Source of the DNA: Verrucomicrobiota bacterium
GTDB taxonomy: Bacteria; Verrucomicrobiota; Verrucomicrobiia; Limisphaerales; UBA9464
DNA length: 64,000 bases
Assembly (NCBI GenBank): GCA_947454705.1
Contig: CANGKZ010000014.1
Coordinates: 1 to 64,000, forward strand
Direction of reading: 5' to 3'
In this document: piece by piece, positions 1 through 7,717 of the stretch
How the letters are laid out: each line of letters begins with the position of its first letter
How positions within the stretch are numbered: the first letter of the stretch is position 1
The notes under the pieces: model-generated
The model's database searches: none
What the model was told of the DNA's origin: nothing
What the model saw: only the letters and a program-made list of their open reading frames with translations
Position numbers and translations under genes: made by a program

Positions 1-530
1 CTCGTTTGGTTTTGCTTTCAACCAATTTTACTCAGTTGAAGCAGGGCTCTTCACTCATCGCACAACCAAAATTTCAATGATCAACCACCACCTCATTCTC
101 AGCTCATTGATTTCTCAATTTACCGATACTAGAGACGACGATTTGCCTTACGTCACCCTTTCACAAGTAACGCTCAGCAACAGCGTTCATTAAGAACGAG
201 ATCAATTTACCCGCCGGTGACGCTTTGACAATACCTTTTTGAGAAAAAGTTACCCGGAATCATCCCCAACGTTTCCATTGCCCCAGTTTCAGGCCCTTTT
301 CACGCGATCTCCCTCCACCAGAAATCTTTCGGGAGCAGCTCTGATGCGTGTTTTTGGCGTTCAGTTTCCACGCCTAGACCGAAAATCAACACGGGAAGCC
401 ACTTCCTGAGAATCGTCGGCAAAGTCTCCCGAAAAGCGTTCCTTTTCAGGCCTCAATCAGGGATGCGAAGAAGCCAACTGCTGGACGGATGAGCTTCCCG
501 GGAGGGATAGGAATCCCGTGGTGATTCCAC

Positions 531-1757
531 CTACTTCCCGAGCAATCGTTGAACTGCGAGCGCATTCAAAACGGTTTTGGGGACGAATGAGGCTGGTTCG
601 ACGTATTCGGGGAGTTTGGAGCCGTCGGCACTCCGCTCGGAACAGTGATCGTTGTCTCCAGAGGGCCCCAGGCCGTCGACCGTAGGCAAAGCATCCCAGA
701 GGAAGTTTCCATCGCTTAACCCGCCGCGGGATTCGGACTCAATGCGTTGTCCCACTTGTTCGCCGGCGGCTCGCCAGCATTCGAACAGGGATTCGGACCC
801 GGGGTTTTTCGGCCACGGGGCGGACTCATTTCCCACTTCCACCCGCACCTGGCAGGCCAGTCCATCGAAGGCGCTGCGTACCGAGCCTGGTCCGGCGAGT
901 GCGAGCAGACGGTCTCGTCCGACGGCATAGACCTCCGGCTTGAAGGCGCGGAATTCCCCCTCGGCCACTGCGCGATCAGGAACCCGGTTCAATCCGGTGC
1001 CGCCACTGATTCGTCCCGTGTTCACGGTCAGATCCCGCGAGTAGTCGGTAATGGATTCGACAGAGCGAAGCGTCTCCGCGAGCTGGAGGATCGCATTGGC
1101 GCCGTGGCCGTGTTTCACCCCTGCGTGGGCGGCCCGACCTTCCACCTCGATCCGGAACAATCCCCTGCCCTTGCGTGCAGTGACGAGCTTGCGTCCGCCC
1201 GGGAGACGTCCCTCGGCCTCGAACACCAGGGCTGCGATGGGTTGATCCCCGAGACGCTGACGGCACTGCGTTCCAAAATCGGGCGCGAGGACTTCCTCCG
1301 ATGCATTCAGCGCGAGCACCCAGGTCACTGAATCCAACAGCGCCGGGTTTTGCAGCTGGAGCGTCTGCAGCAGCATCCACATCAAGACAGTTCCGCCTTT
1401 GATGTCATGGGTGCCGGGGCCGTAGATGCGATCGCCCTCGGGTAACCATCGAAACGCGTTCCGTTCCTCTTCTTCCGGGGAGAAGACGGTGTCCAGATGG
1501 GAAACCATCAGGACGCGCGCCTTCGAGTTCCCCGGCCGGGTGAGGAACAAATGGTCGCCGTAGCCTGGGTTGGTGGAGGGCACCCGTTCGGCTTGGAATC
1601 CCAGCGGAGCGAACACCGATTCGGTGAGTTCTCCGACCCGGAGAACCCCGGCGCGATTTTCGGTCCAGCTGTTGATCTCCACCATCGCGCGGAGGTGTTC
1701 CAGCGCGGAGGGCATCAACGAAGTGGCGGTGTCACCGAGGGAGCGGAGATCAAACAC
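531..1757 (-). CDS. M20/M25/M40-family metallopeptidase (ArgE/CPG2-like)
   Basis: ORF 531..1793(-). Motifs VLMVSHLDTVF, GPGTHDIKGG, SEEVLAPDFG and RKGRGLFRIEVEGRAAHAG are typical of M20 peptidases. The TTG at 1793 overlaps a TTGACA box, so the in-frame GTG at 1757 is preferred. Confidence 0.85.
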   Translation of the reverse strand: MFDLRSLGDTATSLMPSALEHLRAMVEINSWTENRAGVLRVGELTESVFAPLGFQAERVPSTNPGYGDHLFLTRPGNSKARVLMVSHLDTVFSPEEEERNAFRWLPEGDRIYGPGTHDIKGGTVLMWMLLQTLQLQNPALLDSVTWVLALNASEEVLAPDFGTQCRQRLGDQPIAALVFEAEGRLPGGRKLVTARKGRGLFRIEVEGRAAHAGVKHGHGANAILQLAETLRSVESITDYSRDLTVNTGRISGGTGLNRVPDRAVAEGEFRAFKPEVYAVGRDRLLALAGPGSVRSAFDGLACQVRVEVGNESAPWPKNPGSESLFECWRAAGEQVGQRIESESRGGLSDGNFLWDALPTVDGLGPSGDNDHCSERSADGSKLPEYVEPASFVPKTVLNALAVQRLLGK

Positions 1758-1865
1758 GAGAGGAAACGTCCGAAGTCCGCTGCGCAATGTCAACGGACGC
1801 GAAGTTTGACACCGAACGCGCCTCTGCCGTCCCGCTGGGACTCAACGTGCACAACGCCCGCTTAA

Positions 1866-1890
1866 CCCAGGCCTGAAGGCCCGGGCTATT
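1866..1890. repeat. Partial copy of dispersed palindrome family B (CCCAGGCCTGAAGGCCCGGGCTATT)
   Basis: Matches the right arm of the large palindrome at 61918..62064. Confidence 0.6.
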
Positions 1891-1947
1891 ATCAATTTCC
1901 CACGTTCAAGGTTTCGCAATGCGATCGCGCACGGACGCATCGCTCCC

Positions 1948-1979
1948 CTTCAACGCTTCAACTTTTCAACCCTTCAACT
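1948..1979. repeat. Short tandem TTCAAC-type repeat (about four units)
   Basis: cttcaacgcttcaacttttcaacccttcaact read directly. Confidence 0.55.
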
Positions 1980-1991
1980 GCGCCCAGCAGC

Positions 1992-3338
1992 CTACACCTT
2001 CGCCACTTCGGGGTGAACCCAGGGCGAGCGGTACGGGCGGCGCAGGAGTCGGTTCGCCTGATCGTCGCCCACGATGCGGCCCTTCACCGGATCCCAGGTG
2101 AGGGAACGTCCGAGCTGTTGCGACAGGTTGGCCAGGATGCACGAGGTGGAGGAAATATACCCCTGCTCGATGTCGGCGACCGGCTTTCCGCGCGACGCAA
2201 TATTCGCGAGCAGATCGCGCATGTGGCCGCGCACCGCGGGCGCGCAGTGGGTTTCGAGATCCTTCTCGGTCTTGTCCTCCGGGTACTTGTCGAACTCGTA
2301 GGTGACGTCCTTGCTGATCTTGTTTCCGGGACCGTGGGGAATGAAATCGTAGCCGAATACGCTGGCTTTGAGCGTGCCCTTGTCGCCGTAGAAAGTGGCG
2401 CTCCAGGGGTACTTCGGATCGACGCCCTCGCCCCAGGTTCGGTGGTTCCAGACCACCTGGAGCTTCTCGAAATCGAACGTGGCGACCTGGGTGTCGGTGA
2501 TGTTCGCCTTGCTGGCCTTGTCTACGAGAATGCCCCCGGAGGAGTGCACGCTCTTGGGCCAGCCGAGCTCCATCATCCAGCGAACCATGTCGAGCATGTG
2601 GACACACATGTCGCCCACGATGCCGTTGCCGTATTCCATGAACGCGCGCCATCCGCGGGGATGCACCCAGGAATTGTACGGACGCATCGGCGCCGGCCCC
2701 GTCCACATTTCATAATCGAGATTGGAGGGCGGCGCGGAATCCGGCGGGTTGCCCTTCGCCCGCATGTGCCAGTAGCAGCAGATCTCGACATGACTGATGT
2801 TGCCGAGGAGGCCTTCGCGCAGGATGCGGTCGCGGGCTTCGATGAGGTGCGGGGTGGAACGGCGCTGGGTGCCGATCTGAACCACGCGCTTGTACTTCCG
2901 CGCCGCGGCCAGCATGGCCTGACCTTCGATCACATCGACGGAAATAGGCTTCTGGCAGTACACGTCGGCCCCCGTGCGAACCGCTTCGATCATATTCAAC
3001 GCATGCCAGTGATCTGGCGTGCCGATGACCACGATATCGAGGTCGCGCTCATGGAGCATCTTCCGGTAGTCGGAGTAGAGACGCGGCTTCTTCTTTGAAA
3101 GTTGGCGGCTGGCGACGATGTCGGCCGCGTTGGAAAGCATCTGGCTGTCCACGTCGCACAACGAAACCACTTCCACCGGGGCGACCTGGATCAGACGCAG
3201 CAGGTCGATCTTGCCGTACCAACCGCATCCGATGAGACCGACGCGCTTTTTGACGTCGGCCGCATCGACAAAACGGGCATTGACCTGGGAGAGGGCGAGC
3301 GCGGCGGCTCCGCCCTGAAGGAAGTGACGGCGGTTCAT
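1992..3338 (-). CDS. Gfo/Idh/MocA-family oxidoreductase, Tat-type signal
   Basis: MNRRHFLQGGAAALALS Tat-like leader; VGLIGCGWYGKIDLLRL Rossmann motif; DIVVIGTPDHWHALNMIEAVRTGADVYCQKPIS. Confidence 0.92.
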   Translation of the reverse strand: MNRRHFLQGGAAALALSQVNARFVDAADVKKRVGLIGCGWYGKIDLLRLIQVAPVEVVSLCDVDSQMLSNAADIVASRQLSKKKPRLYSDYRKMLHERDLDIVVIGTPDHWHALNMIEAVRTGADVYCQKPISVDVIEGQAMLAAARKYKRVVQIGTQRRSTPHLIEARDRILREGLLGNISHVEICCYWHMRAKGNPPDSAPPSNLDYEMWTGPAPMRPYNSWVHPRGWRAFMEYGNGIVGDMCVHMLDMVRWMMELGWPKSVHSSGGILVDKASKANITDTQVATFDFEKLQVVWNHRTWGEGVDPKYPWSATFYGDKGTLKASVFGYDFIPHGPGNKISKDVTYEFDKYPEDKTEKDLETHCAPAVRGHMRDLLANIASRGKPVADIEQGYISSTSCILANLSQQLGRSLTWDPVKGRIVGDDQANRLLRRPYRSPWVHPEVAKV

Positions 3339-3424
3339 GGCCCCGTTCTAGGACGGGACGGCCGGGAGTACAAGCCGCGAGGCGGATCAGGATTCCGAAG
3401 CCTGTCCGGAATCCGCCGCTGGAA

Positions 3425-3772
3425 TCACTTCCAGGAGACGTCGCTGATGTCGAGGTGCCAGTCGCTGCCGTCGGTGACGCGCATGCCGTTGGACTCGATT
3501 TTGTACACCACCTTGTCGAGTTGGACCGAGGCGGGCAGGACGTTGATGAGCACTTCACCGCTGACCGCGGCCACGATGCGGGTGCGGATTTCCGGTCGAC
3601 GGAAGAAAAGCAGGGTCATGGCATCGACCGTGTACACGTGGCCGGTCACGCGAACCATTCCGTCGGCATAGGAGTTCACCACCCCCACAAAATGCCGGTG
3701 GGGTTCATTCTCGGTGTGCCGACGATGAATCATGTGAACCTTTTCGCCGGGCGACAGAATCGCGTTTGTCAT
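3425..3772 (-). CDS. Conserved hypothetical protein (115 aa)
   Basis: C-terminal part of ORF 3425..4270(-). Likely start MTNAILSPGEKVHMIHRRH at 3772, because upstream it would overlap phoD antisense. Confidence 0.65.
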   Translation of the reverse strand: MTNAILSPGEKVHMIHRRHTENEPHRHFVGVVNSYADGMVRVTGHVYTVDAMTLLFFRRPEIRTRIVAAVSGEVLINVLPASVQLDKVVYKIESNGMRVTDGSDWHLDISDVSWK

Positions 3773-3902
3773 GCTGCCGAATGCTGGAGGAGGAATGGCC
3801 CGAGGGGAAGCGCAGGGTTTAACCAAACGAGGAGATCGTTCCTTTGCAGCTCGCCAGATTGGGGGGCTCGCCAAACCCGACACCCAACGGTAGGGTTCGG
3901 GC

Positions 3903-5525
3903 ATGCAGCCCAGTCGTGATCCCCACGGAATTTCCCGGCGATCCACCGGTCCCGTTTCCCTGAGTCGCAGGGCTTTTTCGGGCCGTCTTTTGGCGGCCGG
4001 GGCCTCTTCCCTCGCCCTCCCCGCCTGGCTCCGGGCGCAATCGGGCTCTACCGGGGCCCCCGCGGTGATCCTCGGCGGTCGTCCCGAGGTGTCCCACGGG
4101 GTCATGAGCGGCGATGTCACTGCGGATTCCGCCGTGATCTGGAGTCGGGCTACACGTCCGGGTCGCATGGTGGTGGAATGGAGCACCCACCCCGACTTCA
4201 GAAACGTTCGTCGCAAGATTGGTCCCGTTACGGGCCCCGAGGCCGACTTTACCGCGAAAACCCTTCTCACCCACCTTCCGGCCGGCGAGCGGGTTTTCTA
4301 CCGGGTCCGATTCGAGGACCGCGGTTCGCCCGGAGAGGCCGGTGCTGCGGTGGAGGGGCAACTCCTGACGGCTCCGAAAACGCGCAAGGATGTCCTCTTC
4401 GCCTGGAGCGGTGACACGGCGGGCCAGGGCTACGGAATCGATTCCCATTACGGCGGGATGAAGACCTACGCATCGATGCTGGGAGTTCAGCCGGATTTCT
4501 TCGTTCACAGCGGTGATTCCATTTACGCGGACAATCCCATTGCCGCCGAGTTGAAGCTCCCCAACGGAGCGGTGTGGCGAAACGAGCTGGATCCCGACAA
4601 ATCCAAGGTCGCCGAGACAGTGGCGGAGTTCCGCGGAAGCCATCGATACAACCTCCGCGATCCCCAGGTCCGCGCCTTCAACGCGCACGTGCCGATGCTG
4701 GCGCAGTGGGATGACCATGAGGTCCGCAACAACTGGTATCCCGGCCAAAAACTGAACGAAGACGCGCGGTATCGGGAAAAGAGCGTGGACGTGTTGGCCG
4801 CGAATGCGCGTCGTGCGTTCTTCGACTACATGCCCATCCGACCGAGCGCCGATTCGATCATCTATCGCTCGATTGCCCGCGGTCCGCTTTGCGATTTGTT
4901 CTTCCTCGACCTGCGGAGCTACCGCGGTGCGAACAATGCGAACCGGCAGGCGACCCGATCGCACGAGTCCGATTTCATGGGCACCACGCAGCTGGAATGG
5001 TTGAAGAAGTCGATGAAGGCGAGCCGCGCGCTGTGGAAGGTGGTCCTCACCGACATGCCGCTTTCCCTGCTGGTCGGCGACGGCGCAAACCGATGGGAGG
5101 CGTGGGCCAACGGGGACAATGGAGTTCCGCTTGGACGCGAACTCGAAATCGCCGACCTGCTGGCGTTCCTCAAGGCGCACTCGATTCACAACGTCATCTG
5201 GCTCACGGCCGATGTGCATTATGCGGCGTCGCACCACTATTCCCCGTCGCGGGCAAAGTTCACCGAGTTCAATCCGTTCTGGGAATTCGTGAGCGGGCCG
5301 CTGCACGCCATGTCGCTGGGACCAGGCGCGATGGATCAAACGTTTGGACCCGAAGCGGTCTGGACCGCGCGTCCCCCGGGAGCGCCCGCCTCGGGCCCCT
5401 ACACGGCCGAGCAGTATTTCGGCACGGTGCGGATCGATGCCAAGAGCGGCGCCCTTTCGGTCACGCATTACAATCGTGAAGGCGCACGCCTCTGGAGCCG
5501 GGAGCTCGAACCGCATGCGGCTTGA
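3903..5525 (+). CDS. phoD: PhoD-like alkaline phosphatase/phosphodiesterase, Tat-exported
   Basis: SRRAFSGRLLAAGASSLALP Tat leader; HGVMSGDVTADSAVIWSRA; FVHSGDSIYADNP; MLAQWDDHEVRNNW; IHNVIWLTADVHYAA. Confidence 0.9.
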   Translation: MQPSRDPHGISRRSTGPVSLSRRAFSGRLLAAGASSLALPAWLRAQSGSTGAPAVILGGRPEVSHGVMSGDVTADSAVIWSRATRPGRMVVEWSTHPDFRNVRRKIGPVTGPEADFTAKTLLTHLPAGERVFYRVRFEDRGSPGEAGAAVEGQLLTAPKTRKDVLFAWSGDTAGQGYGIDSHYGGMKTYASMLGVQPDFFVHSGDSIYADNPIAAELKLPNGAVWRNELDPDKSKVAETVAEFRGSHRYNLRDPQVRAFNAHVPMLAQWDDHEVRNNWYPGQKLNEDARYREKSVDVLAANARRAFFDYMPIRPSADSIIYRSIARGPLCDLFFLDLRSYRGANNANRQATRSHESDFMGTTQLEWLKKSMKASRALWKVVLTDMPLSLLVGDGANRWEAWANGDNGVPLGRELEIADLLAFLKAHSIHNVIWLTADVHYAASHHYSPSRAKFTEFNPFWEFVSGPLHAMSLGPGAMDQTFGPEAVWTARPPGAPASGPYTAEQYFGTVRIDAKSGALSVTHYNREGARLWSRELEPHAA

Positions 5526-7206
5526 TCCGGGCGGGCGGTACCATTTTTGGGCGGCCGGATGGATGGCATTCCTGCTGGGCGCACTGGCCTGCCGGGGAGT
5601 CGAATCCCCTGGGTTCGAAGTGGCGAACACGCAGGACGGAGTGTCCGTACGAATCGTCCTCAAAAATCCGGCTTCGAATCCGGAAACCCGCATCCAATGG
5701 ACCTCCGATGGTTCGCAGCCGACCGCGGTTCACGGAACCCGATGGATCGCCGGTGAAGCTCCGTTGAGCTTTCGCGCCACGACCGTCCTCCGCGCGGTGG
5801 CGATTCAGGGCAACCAACTTTCCCCGGTGGCCACGCGGACGGTATTAATTCCACGATCGGCCGTCGGCCAACGGGGCGAATCTCTTCCCGCATCGTGGGG
5901 ACGCCACGAGGGAAAGCCGCTGCCGTCGAGTTACACCCTTGCGGTGCATCCGGGCATTCCCGGGGCGGACCAACCGGCCCTCGAATCTGCTCTCACCGCC
6001 CTGCCCTCCATCAGCCTGGTGGTGCCTCCCGAAGATTTGTGGTCGCCCACCCACGGCATCTATCTGCATCCGGAGGAAACCGGCGAGGGATGGGAACGAA
6101 CGGCGTCGTTCGAGTGGTTTTCCAAATCGACCCCCGACGCCAAACCCACTCCGATCGGCTGCGGACTCCGAATCCAGGGCGGCTGGAGCCGCCGTCCCGA
6201 AGAGTCGCCGAAGCATTCGTTTCGACTCCTGTTCCGAAAACGGTACGGCACGGCGCATCTGCGAATTCCGTTGTTCGGGCCCGAACCGGAGGAGTTCTCC
6301 ACGCTGATCCTGCGGGGTGGCAACAACAACACCTGGCTCCATCCCGCCACCGAAGAGCGACGCCGGGCAGAATACCTTCGGGATTCGTGGATGCGCGCGA
6401 CCTACGACGCCCTCGGGCATCCTTCGGCGCGTGGTCGATTCGTGCACCTGTATCTGAACGGTCTGTACTGGGGCATTTACCAGGCCACCGAACGCCCTGA
6501 CGCCACCTTCTCCGCGCGGGTGTTTGGTGGATCACCTGCGGATTACGATTCGCGCAATTCGGATAAGGTCATCGCCGGCGACGAGGTTGCCTGGAAGCAA
6601 CTGTTCGCAGTCGTGAATCCCGGGGTGCATTCCGATGCGGAGTACGAGCGGGTCGGTCAATTGTTGGATCTGCCGTCGTTCATCGATTTCATCCTGGTGA
6701 ACCTTTATGGAGCCAACGGGGACTGGGACCGTGGATCCAACTGGTACGCCACGCGACGCCGCACGCCGGCGGGCGGGTATCGGTTTCTGGAATGGGATGG
6801 CGAACGAACGTTGGAAGCGGTTGCGGACAATCAGATCGGAACCGACGACGATGAAAGCCCCATGCGCCTGTTCCAACGGCTTCGAAAATGGCCGCCGTTT
6901 GTGAAGGCCTTCTCGGATCGGGCCCGCGTGGTGTTGGCCTCCGGAGGTCCGCTTTCGCCTGAAGCGGCGGTCGGGCGGTATCGGAGGTTGGCGCAAGAAC
7001 TGGAGCCCGCCATCGCTGCCGAAGCTGCGCGCTGGGGCACGTATCGACGCGAACTCGCTCCATTCCGAACCGGGCCGTACGAGGTTTACACCCGTGAGAC
7101 TCATTGGAAGCCCGAGGTCAAACGGCTGCTCAACGAGTATTTCCCGGCCCGTACGGAGGCTCTCCGGCGCCAGCTGACCGAGGCCGGATTTTCGGTCGTT
7201 CCATAA
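5515..7206 (+). CDS. CotH kinase family protein with N-terminal chitobiase C-terminal-like segment
   Basis: Start ATG 5515 overlaps the phoD stop by 11 bp. HLYLNGLYWGIYQATERPD, YGANGDWDRGSNWYATRR and FLEWDGERTLE are CotH-like. Confidence 0.82.
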   Translation: MRLDPGGRYHFWAAGWMAFLLGALACRGVESPGFEVANTQDGVSVRIVLKNPASNPETRIQWTSDGSQPTAVHGTRWIAGEAPLSFRATTVLRAVAIQGNQLSPVATRTVLIPRSAVGQRGESLPASWGRHEGKPLPSSYTLAVHPGIPGADQPALESALTALPSISLVVPPEDLWSPTHGIYLHPEETGEGWERTASFEWFSKSTPDAKPTPIGCGLRIQGGWSRRPEESPKHSFRLLFRKRYGTAHLRIPLFGPEPEEFSTLILRGGNNNTWLHPATEERRRAEYLRDSWMRATYDALGHPSARGRFVHLYLNGLYWGIYQATERPDATFSARVFGGSPADYDSRNSDKVIAGDEVAWKQLFAVVNPGVHSDAEYERVGQLLDLPSFIDFILVNLYGANGDWDRGSNWYATRRRTPAGGYRFLEWDGERTLEAVADNQIGTDDDESPMRLFQRLRKWPPFVKAFSDRARVVLASGGPLSPEAAVGRYRRLAQELEPAIAAEAARWGTYRRELAPFRTGPYEVYTRETHWKPEVKRLLNEYFPARTEALRRQLTEAGFSVVP

Positions 7207-7225
7207 ACCGGGAGACTGCGGCTGA

Positions 7226-7359
7226 AACCACAGATGGACACAGATTCACACAGATCGAGAGGGAGATGGGTGGTTTGACAGGGCTCGAACGGTTTCGCCT
7301 CCCGGGTGATCCATCGATCCTTCCGTTCCGAGCAGTTCCATCCGTGTCCATCTGTGGTT
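7226..7359. repeat. Dispersed palindromic element, family A copy 1
   Basis: Arms AACCACAGATGGACACAGAT / ATCCGTGTCCATCTGTGGTT form a 19/20 inverted repeat. The loop shares blocks with the copy at 55346. Confidence 0.85.
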
Positions 7360-7466
7360 GAACCCTTCTTGGATTGCCGTTTCGAGGCTCATCGTTTCAT
7401 CCGATTTTTCCATGCGTCGACGGCCAGAGTGACCCTTCCGCTCTTTCCCCGCCCCGCAATCGCAAG

Positions 7467-7499
7467 AAACGCCGCCCCCCCTTGCGGAGAGCGGCGTTT
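7467..7499. terminator. Hairpin, possible terminator
   Basis: aaacgccgc ... gcggcgttt inverted repeat, no long T tract. Confidence 0.4.
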
Positions 7500-7717
7500 C
7501 ACCCAAATGACCCTAACCTATACAACCGGCCACACGGCCGGAACCCACGTCACTTTAGCCAGTTCAGTGCCAAGTTTGGTTTCGCCTCGAAGATTGTGGA
7601 CATTTGTAATCGTTACATCGCGGTAACGGAACCCGGAGTCGAATCCTGGAACCGCACGATCGCACCAGCAGGCTTGTAGGATGCAATTCGCACGCTATGC
7701 TTTGCTCCCTATTCTGA

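Noticed and set aside
5594-5625. tRNA T-arm-like sequence ggggagtcgaatcccctgggttcgaa
   Set aside because: Lies inside the CotH coding sequence; no acceptor, D-arm or anticodon arm at the right distances.
7630-7665. T-loop-like ggagtcgaatcctgg upstream of SNF2
   Set aside because: No cloverleaf could be formed with the flanking sequence.
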